A stretch of DNA of 64,000 nt from CAYUVH01 sp964448135 (GTDB lineage: Bacteria; Verrucomicrobiota; Verrucomicrobiia; Limisphaerales; UBA8199): the NCBI GenBank assembly GCA_964448135.1, contig CAYUVH010000064.1, positions 19,648 to 83,647 on the forward strand, read 5' to 3'. Below the pieces are notes generated by a model, which was given only the letters and a program-made list of their open reading frames with translations, was not told the DNA's origin and did not search any database. The translations under genes and the position numbers were made by a program. Each line of letters starts with the position of its first letter. Positions within the stretch are counted from its first letter, which is position 1. Positions 23,798 through 32,444 of the stretch are shown piece after piece.

Positions 23798-24985
23798 TTG
23801 TACTCACGCCGCTTCAAAACCGGTTACTTCGTGCTCGAAGGCTTCAACTCCTTCAGCACGATCCTGTACTTCTACTACTTCTACTTTTTCATGCAGAAGG
23901 TGTATGGGTATGGCAACGGAGCCAATCTTGCGCTCGCCGCGCTAAACGGCGCCTTTGGCGCTTTTTTCTCGTGGTATGGCGGGCGCTTTGCGCAACGGCG
24001 CGGGTATTTCACCGCGTTGAAAGTGGGCTTCGGCTTGATGCTGGCGGCGTGGGCGATCGGGGCCTTTCTGCATACGGCGGCGCTGCAGATCGCCGTCATG
24101 CTGGTGGCGGTCACCGGGATGAGCTTCACCTGGCCCACGCTCGAGGCGCTCGTGAGCGAAGGCGAAACCCGCAAGGGCGTGCAGCACAATGTCGGTATTT
24201 ACAACATCGTGTGGGCAAGCACTGGGGCGACAGCGTACTTCACGGGCGGCGCGCTGTTTCAGGCGCTGGGCTTCAAGGTCATGTATCTGCTGCCAGCGGC
24301 GATCCAGATCGGGCAACTCGCGCTCACCCTCTGGCTGGAATCAGAGGCTCGCAAAGAACCGACGGCGGCCATCCCGGCTCCGGAAAACAGCTTTCCCGAA
24401 GGCACACGCGCCCACGCGCAAAACTTTCTGCGCATGGCGTGGCTGGCGAACCCCATGGTCTACATCTCCATCAACACCCTGGTCGCCGTCATGCCGGGCA
24501 TTGCCGGTCACCTTGGACTCTCCACCATGGCCGCGGGTTTCTGTGGATCACTGTGGTGCTTCGCGCGCGTGATTGCGTTCGTCGGGCTCTGGCAATGGAG
24601 CGGGTGGCACTATCGCTTTCGGTGGTTGATCGGCTCTTACTCCGCGATGGTGGCATCCTTCGCGGCGATTGTTCTCGCGCCGAACCTGGCGTTGTTCATT
24701 ACCGCCCAACTCATCTTCGGCGCGGCGGATGCGCTTATTTATTACTCCTCGCTTTTCTACGCGATGGATGTCGGCGAAGCCAAAGGCGAGCACGGCGGCA
24801 TTCACGAAGCGGCAATCGGCGTGGGCAACACGGTCGGCCCAATGGTGGGCGCGGGGGCGTTTTATTTTCTCCCGCAATACGCGAGCAGCGGCACGGTGGC
24901 GGTGGTGGCGTTGCTGGTGTGCGGCGGTGGAGGGTTGGTTGCGATACGCAAAAGCTCCAAGAACCAAGGACCAAGCACCAGATAA
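23798..24985 (+). CDS. MFS transporter
   Basis: A 395-aa protein with about 11-12 hydrophobic helices in two halves separated by a polar loop near residues 185-205. TTG start at 23798 (YSRRFKTGYFVLEGFNSF). Loop GRFAQRRGYFTALK after the second helix is the MFS loop 2-3 signature in degenerate form. Substrate unknown. The last ten residues (SSKNQGPSTR) and the stop codon are encoded by heptad repeat E, so the natural C-terminus was probably shorter or different. Confidence 0.85.
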   Translation: MYSRRFKTGYFVLEGFNSFSTILYFYYFYFFMQKVYGYGNGANLALAALNGAFGAFFSWYGGRFAQRRGYFTALKVGFGLMLAAWAIGAFLHTAALQIAVMLVAVTGMSFTWPTLEALVSEGETRKGVQHNVGIYNIVWASTGATAYFTGGALFQALGFKVMYLLPAAIQIGQLALTLWLESEARKEPTAAIPAPENSFPEGTRAHAQNFLRMAWLANPMVYISINTLVAVMPGIAGHLGLSTMAAGFCGSLWCFARVIAFVGLWQWSGWHYRFRWLIGSYSAMVASFAAIVLAPNLALFITAQLIFGAADALIYYSSLFYAMDVGEAKGEHGGIHEAAIGVGNTVGPMVGAGAFYFLPQYASSGTVAVVALLVCGGGGLVAIRKSSKNQGPSTR

Positions 24986-25064
24986 GTTTTCCAAGTCTCA
25001 AACTTCAACTTTGGGATTCGGCTGGTGCTTGGAATTTGATGTTTATCTGGTTCTTGGAGCTTCC
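24953..25064. repeat. Heptad-phased repeats E (two copies, inverted)
   Basis: The left copy (24953-25013, plus) has AGCTCCA, AGAACCA, AGGACCA, AGCACCA, then GATA, then decayed units. The right copy (25022-25064) is the same on the minus strand, with AGCTCCA, AGAACCA, GATA, AACATCA and AGCACCA. Together they make an imperfect large palindrome. The TAA stop of the MFS gene (24983-24985) overlaps the GATA spacer of the left copy. Confidence 0.88.
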
Positions 25065-25151
25065 GCCGGATGCTTCCGCCTTGCTTGAAGCGGTAATCTT
25101 GCCTAGAAATGAAATCGTCATTTTGACGTTTAACACACCATATCACGAGCC

Positions 25152-25922
25152 ATGTCATCTCTCGCCGGAAAAACCGGGATCGTCTTCGGAGTCGCCAACA
25201 AACGTTCAATCGCCTGGGCCATCGCGCAGGCCTGGCGGCAGGCGGGCGCCACGCTGGCCTTCACCTACCAGGGCGAACGGCTGAAGGAAAACGTCGAGGA
25301 ACTCGCCGGCACTTTTGGCGCCGACACCTTGATCCTGCCATGCGACGTGACGCGCGATGAAGACATCGCCACCGTGTTCAAGGCGGTGGGTGAAAAGTTC
25401 GGGAAGTTGAATTTGCTTTTGCACTCCGTGGCGTATGCGCCGAAGGAAGCCCTCGAAGGCGAGTTCGTAAACACGAGCCGCGAGGCATTTCGCATTGCGC
25501 ACGACGTCAGCGCCTATTCGCTCGTGGCGCTCGGCCGCGCCGCCGCGCCACTGATGACGGACGGAGGCAGTATGGTGGCGATGAGCTACTACGGCGCCGA
25601 AAAGGTCGTGCCGCACTACAACGTGATGGGCGTGGCGAAAGCCTCGCTCGAAGCCAGCACGCGCTATCTAGCGTATGATCTGGGCCCGAAGAAAATCCGC
25701 GTGAACTGCATCAGCGCCGGCCCGATGAACACCCTGGCCGCGCGCGGCATTTCCGGCCTCACCGGAATGTTGAAGCACTATGAAGCGCACGCACCGCTGA
25801 AACGCAATGTCCTGCCGGAAGAACTCGGCGCCACGGGCCTCTTTCTCGCGAGCGACGGCGCGGCCGCCATTACCGGCCAGGTGATCTACGTGGACAGCGG
25901 ATACCAGATCATGGGAATGTAG
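25152..25922 (+). CDS. fabI: Enoyl-[acyl-carrier-protein] reductase (NADH), FabI
   Basis: Last reduction of each fatty acid elongation cycle. A 256-aa short-chain dehydrogenase-type protein with GVANKRSIAWAIA (FabI-style cofactor loop), LLHSVAYAP, and the catalytic Tyr146/Tyr156/Lys163 set in SYYGAEKVVPHYNVMGVAK (Y-x6-K, as in FabI rather than Y-x3-K). SAGPMNTLAARGISG is the substrate-binding loop. Normal length. Heptad repeat F follows 12 nt after the stop. Confidence 0.96.
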   Translation: MSSLAGKTGIVFGVANKRSIAWAIAQAWRQAGATLAFTYQGERLKENVEELAGTFGADTLILPCDVTRDEDIATVFKAVGEKFGKLNLLLHSVAYAPKEALEGEFVNTSREAFRIAHDVSAYSLVALGRAAAPLMTDGGSMVAMSYYGAEKVVPHYNVMGVAKASLEASTRYLAYDLGPKKIRVNCISAGPMNTLAARGISGLTGMLKHYEAHAPLKRNVLPEELGATGLFLASDGAAAITGQVIYVDSGYQIMGM

Positions 25923-25934
25923 CTCCTTCGGAGA

Positions 25935-25985
25935 AGCTCCAAGCACCAAGATCCAAGCTCCAGAGAAGCTCCAAACTTCAATTGT
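25935..25985 (+). repeat. Heptad-phased dispersed repeat, copy F (3' of fabI)
   Basis: Units AGCTCCA, AGCACCA, AGATCCA, AGCTCCA, spacer GAGA, AGCTCCA, AACTTCA. Sense orientation relative to fabI, 12 nt after its stop, and ending 14 nt before the convergent rsmB stop (26000). The cleanest copy in the window. Confidence 0.9.
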
Positions 25986-25999
25986 TCGGGGAGCGAAAC

Positions 26000-27292
26000 T
26001 CAGGACTTTCGCAACCGCGTCACGTAGGCCCCATCCACTTCGTCCTTGAATGGCAGCAATTCGCGCTCCTGTTCGAGTTTGAAGTCCGCGTGGGCCGCGA
26101 GAAACTCTTTCACGACTTCCGAATTCTCTTCTGCTTCAAGACTGCACGTGCTGTAAAGAAGAACACCGCCCGGTTTTAATCTCGGAGCGGCTTTGATCAA
26201 TAGATCCAGCTGCACTTTCCTCAGTCGTTGAATCTCCTCCTCGCGAATCCGCCAGCGCAAATCCACCCGGCGGCGCATGACGCCGGTGTTGGAACACGGC
26301 GCATCAATGAGAATGCGGTCGAAGGTAACAGGCTGCCCGGCGTCCAGGTCGGCAGGCGCAAGCAACTCGGCATTGGTGACGCCCAGGCGCGCGCAGTTTT
26401 CCGAAACCAGTTTTAGCCGGTCGGCCGAAAGATCGCTGCCCACCAGCCGGCCCTGGTTCTTCATGAGTTGGGCCACAAAGCTGAATTTGCCCCCGGGTGC
26501 GGCGCAGGGGTCGAAGATGGTTTCGCCGGGTTGCGGATCGAGTTCGTGGACGGCCAGCAAAGTGCCCGGATCTTGGATGTAGAACCAACCGTCCTTGAAC
26601 GAGCCCAGTTCGGCCAGCGGCGGATGCTGCTTGAGTTCAAATGCCAGGTTCGGCGCCAGCCAATCCCGCGCGACCGGATCAAATTCGACTTTTTCCTCCT
26701 GCCAGCGGGCGAGCAATTGCTCGGCGCTCGTCTTGAGCGCATTAACGCGCGCGAAGGTCTTGGGCGGCGTGTTGTTCCACTCCATCAGTTTCGCTGCCTT
26801 TTCGGCGCCCCACCGGGCCGTCGAGCGCTTCGCCAGCCATTCCGGATGCGAATAGCCGAGGTGCGGCTGGGCGGTCTTGAGTTCCTCCAGCTTGCGGCGG
26901 GTGGCGCCCTCCTCGCGCAAGAGTCCGCGGAGCAGTGCGTTCACAAAAGAAGCCCTGGATTCAAAGCCGCCTTCGCGCGCCTGCTTCACCGTTTCGTTTA
27001 CGGCGGCATGAGCGGGGATGCGGTCCAGCCAGAAGAGTTGGTAGAGGCCCAGCCGCAACAGGATTTGCAGGCCGGGCTTTTGGACGCGGCCATCGGTGCG
27101 CCCGGCGATCAGCCAGTCGAGGGTGGCCTGCCAACGGATGACGCCATAGACGAGTTCCTGGCAAAGGCGGCGGTCCGGCGGTGAGAGGTTTGCCTGCGCC
27201 AGCGCGTGGTCGAGGCGGTCTTCGATAAAGCCGCCACCTGCGGGCCGCGTCAGGACGTTGGCCGCGATTTGTCTTGGATTATGGTTGTTCAA
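26000..27292 (-). CDS. rsmB: 16S rRNA (cytosine-967-C5)-methyltransferase RsmB/Sun
   Basis: Methylates C967 of 16S rRNA with SAM. From TTG 27292 the protein is 430 aa, close to the E. coli enzyme (429). It has the N-terminal NusB-like RNA-binding domain (RQIAANVLTRPAGGGFIEDRLDHAL...), then the SAM fold with FDPCAAPGGKFSFVAQLM, the catalytic DAPCSNTGVMRR, and the second Cys in LYSTCSLEAEEN. The frame stays open upstream to 29143 but that part is antisense to greA. Its start is 48 nt from the divergent greA-like gene. Confidence 0.94.
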   Translation of the reverse strand: MNNHNPRQIAANVLTRPAGGGFIEDRLDHALAQANLSPPDRRLCQELVYGVIRWQATLDWLIAGRTDGRVQKPGLQILLRLGLYQLFWLDRIPAHAAVNETVKQAREGGFESRASFVNALLRGLLREEGATRRKLEELKTAQPHLGYSHPEWLAKRSTARWGAEKAAKLMEWNNTPPKTFARVNALKTSAEQLLARWQEEKVEFDPVARDWLAPNLAFELKQHPPLAELGSFKDGWFYIQDPGTLLAVHELDPQPGETIFDPCAAPGGKFSFVAQLMKNQGRLVGSDLSADRLKLVSENCARLGVTNAELLAPADLDAGQPVTFDRILIDAPCSNTGVMRRRVDLRWRIREEEIQRLRKVQLDLLIKAAPRLKPGGVLLYSTCSLEAEENSEVVKEFLAAHADFKLEQERELLPFKDEVDGAYVTRLRKS

Positions 27293-27340
27293 TGTGTTTA
27301 ATCTTGGAGATAGCCCCCTGAGGGCGCGAGCGATAAAGAC

Positions 27341-29245
27341 ATGGGACAAGATATGAGAGAAGAGTTCGAGAAGATGGCTGCGGCTGGCAAGGTGGAACGC
27401 CATCACATCGAAGCACTTACGGCGCTGGCTTCGAGCGGGTTTTGCATGCATCGGAGCTGGGGTTTCGGGCGTATCCGCACCGTGGACCCGGTCTTTGCAA
27501 AATTCACGATCGATTTCGAAAGCAAGGCCGGCCACGCCATGGACCTCTCCTTTGCCGCCGAATCCCTCAAGCCCATCCCCAAGGATCACGTCCTCGCCCG
27601 CAAAATTTCCGACCTCGAAGGCCTGCGCCAGCTCGCGGCCACCAACCCGATCGAATTGGTCAAGCTTGTCCTCAACAGCCACGGCGGCCGCGCCACGGCG
27701 GACCAGGTCCAACACATGCTGATGCCGGAAGTGATCCGGGACGATTGGAAGAAGTGGTGGGAAGCCGCCCGCCGCGAACTCAAGAAGGACGGCCATTTCC
27801 AAGTACCGCTCAAGAAGACCGAGCCGATCATTTTCCAAGCGAACGAAGTCTCGCTGCAGGACCGCTTGATGACCGATTTCCGCGCCGCGAAGGGCCTGAA
27901 GGCGCGCATCGTGGTCGTCAGCGAGTTGGTGCGCAACGCGCCGGACCTGAAGGACCGCGCTGCCGTGGCCAACGAAGTGATCCCGGCGTTGAATGCCGAA
28001 ATCACCAACTATCAGCGCACGCAGCCGGCGGTGGCTCTCGAAGCGATTTTCGTGCGCGATGATTTGCGCGAGGCCGCGGGGGGAATCCCGGCGGCTGCGG
28101 AAGGCGAAGTGCCGTCCAAGGCGGTCTGGGCCCAGGACATGAAGCTCGGCCTGGTGCTGGAAGTGGTGCCGGCGGTGAAGCATCGCCGCGCGCTCGAATC
28201 CTTCAAGACGGCCAATCCGGAACGCTGGAGCGAAGTTCTGCTGCTGGTCATCAATTCCGTCTCTGCCAAGCTCTGCCGCGAATTCGCCGGCATCCTGATT
28301 CAAGAAGGCAAGATGGCGCAGCTCAAGGAGACGCTCGCCCGGCTCATCAGCCAGCACGCCGCCGGCACGGAGTTGCTCCTTTGGCTCGCCCGGGATCGCA
28401 GCGATTCGTTCGCGGACATCCTCGGACCGGAAGTATTTCGCGCGATGCTCACCGCCATGGAGCGCGACCAGTTCAACGAAAAGCGTTCGAACCGCCTGCG
28501 CGATTTCATTCTCGACGACCAGGAATTGCTGGTCGAGCTCATTGGCTCCGCCGACCTCGACATCATCAAGGATCTCACCCGCGCCCTGCAGCTTTCCCCG
28601 TGCTTCGACGACATGGACAAGCGGTCCCTCCTCGCGCGCATCGTGAAGAGCTACCCCGCGATCCAGTCGCTCATCTCCGGCGAGCAATCCAAGCAGGAGA
28701 GCAATCTGGTGGTGTCCTGGGAAAGCCTTGAGCGCCGCAAAAACGAATACCACGACCTGGTCGAGAAGCAGATCCCGGCCAATTCGAAGGAAATCGCGAC
28801 CGCCCGCAGCTACGGCGATTTGCGCGAAAACCACGAATACAAGGCCGCCAAGGAAATGCAGAAGATCCTCATGCGCCGCAAGTCCGAGCTCGAAGCGCAG
28901 CTCGTGCGCGCGCGCGGCACCGATTTCGCGAATCCGCGCACCGACGCCGTCAGCATCGGCACCATCGTGCGGACCAGCAATCTCGGCACCAACCAGAGCG
29001 AGCAATTCGTCATTCTGGGCGCCTGGGATTCCGATCCGGAAAAGGGGATCGTCAGCTACCTCACCCCCATGGCGCAGGCCCTGGTGGCGCGAAAGGTTGG
29101 CGAGGAAGTCGAATTTGAGGTCCACGGCAATCGCTATCGGCATCGCATCGATTCCATCGAACCTTACAAGGTTACGGAAGCGGCGCCGGCCCCCGAGCCC
29201 ACGTCCGCTCCCGAATCGGCTCCCGAATCCGCGCCGGCCACGTAA
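27341..29245 (+). CDS. greA: Extended GreA/GreB-type transcript cleavage factor
   Basis: A 634-aa protein whose C-terminal 160 residues are a GreA domain: the coiled coil with acidic tip (ATARSYGDLRENHEYKAAKEMQ) followed by the FKBP-like domain (VSIGTIVRTSN...SYLTPMAQALVARKVGEEVEFEV). The 450-residue N-terminal part starts with a WGFGRIRTVD segment reminiscent of CarD-type tudor domains and continues as helical repeats. Ordinary GreA is about 158 aa; long forms are known from Chlamydiae. The tail is Pro/Ala/Glu-rich. Expected to rescue backtracked RNA polymerase. Confidence 0.88.
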   Translation: MGQDMREEFEKMAAAGKVERHHIEALTALASSGFCMHRSWGFGRIRTVDPVFAKFTIDFESKAGHAMDLSFAAESLKPIPKDHVLARKISDLEGLRQLAATNPIELVKLVLNSHGGRATADQVQHMLMPEVIRDDWKKWWEAARRELKKDGHFQVPLKKTEPIIFQANEVSLQDRLMTDFRAAKGLKARIVVVSELVRNAPDLKDRAAVANEVIPALNAEITNYQRTQPAVALEAIFVRDDLREAAGGIPAAAEGEVPSKAVWAQDMKLGLVLEVVPAVKHRRALESFKTANPERWSEVLLLVINSVSAKLCREFAGILIQEGKMAQLKETLARLISQHAAGTELLLWLARDRSDSFADILGPEVFRAMLTAMERDQFNEKRSNRLRDFILDDQELLVELIGSADLDIIKDLTRALQLSPCFDDMDKRSLLARIVKSYPAIQSLISGEQSKQESNLVVSWESLERRKNEYHDLVEKQIPANSKEIATARSYGDLRENHEYKAAKEMQKILMRRKSELEAQLVRARGTDFANPRTDAVSIGTIVRTSNLGTNQSEQFVILGAWDSDPEKGIVSYLTPMAQALVARKVGEEVEFEVHGNRYRHRIDSIEPYKVTEAAPAPEPTSAPESAPESAPAT

Positions 29246-29252
29246 TTGGTGA

Positions 29253-29345
29253 CAGAGCCAAAGGCCCGTTCCATACCAGCCTGGGCCAACGGCCCAGGAG
29301 AACCGTGCCCCAACGAAAATCTTGAGGGCTGAAGGCCCGTCCCCG
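29253..29345 (+). repeat. ATACCAGCCTGGGC dispersed repeat, copy 3
   Basis: Lies 7 nt after the greA-like stop. Core CCATACCAGCCTGGGCC at 29271-29287 with a perfect 8-bp hairpin CCTGGGCC-AAC-GGCCCAGG (29280-29298), flanked by AAGGCCCGT on both sides. Same family as 7826-7915 and 10337-10412. It has no U-tract and so is not a classical terminator. Confidence 0.8.
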
Positions 29346-29424
29346 GGCTCTCTTTACCTTGCCATCGCGCGCAAGGACGGGAATCGTTGTTACCTCGGCT
29401 AAAAAATCCTTAATAGATCAGTGT

Positions 29425-31626
29425 ATGCAGCAGTGTCGCAATTCGCATTTTTGGTTGACTATCCTCCTTTATGGCGTGGTGACATCTCTCTTCGCGGCCG
29501 ATGCCCGTCCTGATCTTGCCGGCAGCGTGCGCGACACGAACGGCACGGCGCTGACCAACGCCTCCGTCTTCATCTTCACCGCCGGTCCTCGCAAAGGCGC
29601 GGGCATCATGTGCCCTTCCTGCTATGCGGACTGTCGCAAAAGCGCCGCCACCGGGCCCGAAGGCAAATTCGAGATTGCCGCGCTGGATCCCAACCTCATC
29701 TTCGAGGTCCTGATCCTGGCGCCCGGGCATCTCCCCACGTTCATCAACAAAGTCGATCCCGCCCAAGGACCGCTCGAAGCCAGAATCAAGCCGCGCGCCA
29801 CAACCAATCTTCCGCCTTCGCAAGTCGTCTTTGGCCGCGTCGTCAACGCCGCCAACGAACCCGTTGCGCGCGCCGTGGTTTCCATCCATGGGACACGAGT
29901 CGGCAATACGACCTCCAGCCGCCCTCCCAAAGGGCTCGATCCCCTGGCCGTGACCGACGACCAGGGCGAGTTCGCCCTTTATTCAACCGTGAAATTCGAT
30001 GCCCTGGAGTTGAGCCTGCAGGCCTCGGGTTATGCGCGCGCCAACGCCACTGAGGTGCGCGGCGGCCCGGACCGGCGCGTGTTCAAGATGACCACCGGCG
30101 CGACCGTCACCGGGCGCGTGCTCTGGCAGGGCCGGCCGCTCACCAACATCACCATGGGCATCGTGGGAACCGACCGCGGCGAAGGGCGTTTCACGGGCGA
30201 GTCCGTGATCGCCACGCAACCGGACGGAAAATTTCTCTTCGTCAATCTGCCGCCCAATCGCGAATACGCCCTCTACGGCCGCATGGAAACGCTCCAGCCA
30301 TACGGCGTGATTCCCCTGCAAACGATCAAAGTTAAGGGCGACGACTCGCTGACCAAGGTGGGCGACATCAAGGTAATCCCCGGGCATCGGTTGGCCGGGC
30401 GCGTCGAACTCTCCGACGGCAAGCCCCTGCCGAAGAATACCCACCTGATGCTCGACCGGCCCGAGGGCTGGGACAACCTGGTCGTCGAACTCGCCGCGGA
30501 CGGTCGCTTTGAGTTTACCAATGTGCCCGCCGAGTCCGTCACCGTGGATTCGCGCGTCCCCCATTACCGGCTCTCCGCGCGCAATGCGAGTCTCAGTCGC
30601 CTGAATCCTTTCGAACTCGTCGGCAAAATCACCGGTGACAAAACCAACCTGCTCGTGTTGCTCGAGCCCGGGAGCGATTTGCCGTCGGACTATTCCTCCG
30701 GCGAGGTTAACCTGGAGAATCTGCCGCTCACGGGAGCTGAAGGCAAACTGGCCGATCCCAACCTTATCACGATCACTGGCAAGGTCACGGACGCGCAGAC
30801 TGGCAAGCCGCTCTCGAAATTCCGCGTCACGCCGGGCTGGTCCATGGACGAGGAAGCGGGCAACTGGGTCGAATGGCGCCACCACCGCGCCGTGGATGGC
30901 GCCGACGGACAATTTCAACTCCAAGTCTCGCTCCAAACCGGTGTCGCCCTGGTGCTGGTGGAAGCCGAAGGCTATCTGCCCGTAAAATCCGGCCCGCTCA
31001 ACCGCCAGCACGCCGCTTGCTCGCTTCAGTTGCAACCTGGCACCGGCCCGCGCGGCCTCGTGCAGATGCCGGATGGTTCACCCGCCACCAATGTCGCCGT
31101 TTGCTACCTCGTCGCGGGCGAGCGGGCGGTATTACTCGCGTCGGGAGGTTTTGGCGGCCCACCCGAAGGCCTGCGTTCCATATCACGAACCAGTTCGACC
31201 GGAGAATTTAGTTTCGCGCCAAAAATCGGGGATGGGGAGTTGTTTGCCGCCGCCCCCGCCGGCTTCGCGAGTTGCCAGACCGCGAAGCTGGCGGGTGGCG
31301 CGGCCAGGCTGGTGCTCCAACCCTGGGCGCGCATCCATGGCCGGCTGCTGAAAGACGGGAAGCCCGCGCTTCGTGAGCCACTCAATCTGTTTCCAGCCGC
31401 GCAGGTCCAGTCAGCGCTCATTCCGGAAGGAACCGTGACGGACGACGAAGGCGGGTTTGCGTTTGAGCGGGTTCCGCCCGGCGATCTGGTCATCTCCACG
31501 CGCGCTCGCGCCGCTCAACCCGGTGCCTGGACCATGCAACCCCAAAAGAAATTCACGGTACAGCCGGGCCAGGAACTCGACCTCGGGACAATCGCGCAGC
31601 AACTGCCGTCCAAGGCGGCAAGGTAA
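29425..31626 (+). CDS. Large secreted protein with carboxypeptidase-regulatory-like domains
   Basis: About 733 aa from ATG 29425 (signal peptide FWLTILLYGVVTSLFAA; the 22 upstream in-frame residues look untranslated). It is built of repeated CarboxypepD_reg-type beta-sandwich units (LAGSVRDTNGTALTNASV, VFGRVVNAANEPVARAVV, VTGRVLWQGRPL, LAGRVELSDGKPLP, ITGKVTDAQTGKPL, IHGRLLKDGKP), about six to seven in all. Two CxxC pairs (CPSCYADC) occur near residue 70. No catalytic domain. Probably an exported structural or binding protein. Confidence 0.82.
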   Translation: MQQCRNSHFWLTILLYGVVTSLFAADARPDLAGSVRDTNGTALTNASVFIFTAGPRKGAGIMCPSCYADCRKSAATGPEGKFEIAALDPNLIFEVLILAPGHLPTFINKVDPAQGPLEARIKPRATTNLPPSQVVFGRVVNAANEPVARAVVSIHGTRVGNTTSSRPPKGLDPLAVTDDQGEFALYSTVKFDALELSLQASGYARANATEVRGGPDRRVFKMTTGATVTGRVLWQGRPLTNITMGIVGTDRGEGRFTGESVIATQPDGKFLFVNLPPNREYALYGRMETLQPYGVIPLQTIKVKGDDSLTKVGDIKVIPGHRLAGRVELSDGKPLPKNTHLMLDRPEGWDNLVVELAADGRFEFTNVPAESVTVDSRVPHYRLSARNASLSRLNPFELVGKITGDKTNLLVLLEPGSDLPSDYSSGEVNLENLPLTGAEGKLADPNLITITGKVTDAQTGKPLSKFRVTPGWSMDEEAGNWVEWRHHRAVDGADGQFQLQVSLQTGVALVLVEAEGYLPVKSGPLNRQHAACSLQLQPGTGPRGLVQMPDGSPATNVAVCYLVAGERAVLLASGGFGGPPEGLRSISRTSSTGEFSFAPKIGDGELFAAAPAGFASCQTAKLAGGAARLVLQPWARIHGRLLKDGKPALREPLNLFPAAQVQSALIPEGTVTDDEGGFAFERVPPGDLVISTRARAAQPGAWTMQPQKKFTVQPGQELDLGTIAQQLPSKAAR

Positions 31627-31679
31627 AGCCAAACGGAATAATCCCTCTCCCCACGAGGAGGAGAGGGAAGAAAGTCACT

Positions 31680-32132
31680 TCAGGCCTTCCCACCGAAGCT
31701 CACGTAGTCATCCACATCCAGGATGTCAAACCACGTCGCGATGTCCTCGCGTTTGGGCGCGGTTTTTGTGTGGAGCTTGTTGAAGTAATCCCGGGTCTCC
31801 GGATCCGTCGGTCCGCGGCGCGCGGCGTGCTCGGACCAATAGGCGATCTCCGCCTCGGTTGGCTTGTTCTTCGCGTTGGCCTCGATCCACTCGAGGACTT
31901 CCCCGTCGCCCTTGCCGGCGGCGAGCTGCTTCTTCAGCGCCTTGGGATCGATGCCCGCAAAGTCCAGCCAGCGCTGGTCCATCGGGCACGCATAATCATA
32001 TTCGCCGTTCTTGCCCGCGATCGTGGCGCGGCCCTTGTCGAGGATGCGCGGCAGGATCACATAGCCGCCGAGTTTCACGCGCGGGCTGCGCGGCGGAATT
32101 TTCGTCAGGTCAGGGGCGTTCTTCAAAGACAT
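31680..32132 (-). CDS. DUF5069 family protein
   Basis: A 150-aa soluble protein from ATG 32132. The opening MSLKNAPDLTKIPPRSPRVKLGGYVILPRILDKGRA and later WFDILDVDDYVSFGGKA are typical of the DUF5069 family as I know it from Verrucomicrobia and Planctomycetes. The frame continues upstream for 64 residues but lacks coding character. No function is established. Confidence 0.85.
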   Translation of the reverse strand: MSLKNAPDLTKIPPRSPRVKLGGYVILPRILDKGRATIAGKNGEYDYACPMDQRWLDFAGIDPKALKKQLAAGKGDGEVLEWIEANAKNKPTEAEIAYWSEHAARRGPTDPETRDYFNKLHTKTAPKREDIATWFDILDVDDYVSFGGKA

Positions 32133-32270
32133 AAACAGGTCATTTCCAATCGGGGAGGGTTTGGGAGTTGCGGCGCGCCCCGTTCGCGTCGCAGCCATGG
32201 TAAGCTGCCGTAGGCGAAAAGAAACGCAAGAAAGTGGCGGACCGCTCCCGGCGGGAAGGCATCTCGATTT

Positions 32271-32403
32271 GTAGCGCAAGCTTCCAGCCTGCTGTGTCGC
32301 GGATTTCCAATCCGCAGGCCTCACGATAGCTCAACGTCCCACAGCGTTTGCGCGGCCAGCCGACTGGAAGTCGGCGATACAGCAGGCTGGAAGCCTGAGC
32401 TAC
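32271..32403. repeat. Three-arm inverted repeat (GCTTCCAGCCTGCTGT type)
   Basis: Outer arms 32271-32300 and 32374-32403 pair as reverse complements (about 25 of 30). Two further hairpins lie inside: GCGGATT/AATCCGC near 32299-32315 and CCGAC/GTCGG near 32360-32374. The folded form would be a three-way junction. It occupies the gap between the DUF5069 gene (start 32132) and the epimerase stop (32445); both genes are on the minus strand. Confidence 0.85.
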
Positions 32404-32444
32404 TATCAGCAGCACCAATGCAGATTCCTCTGCCTTGGCACAGC

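Noticed and set aside
27293..29143. Long minus-strand open frame continuing upstream of rsmB
   Set aside because: It is the antisense of the greA-like gene, which has clear GreA motifs on the plus strand. The rsmB product from TTG 27292 has the normal family length.
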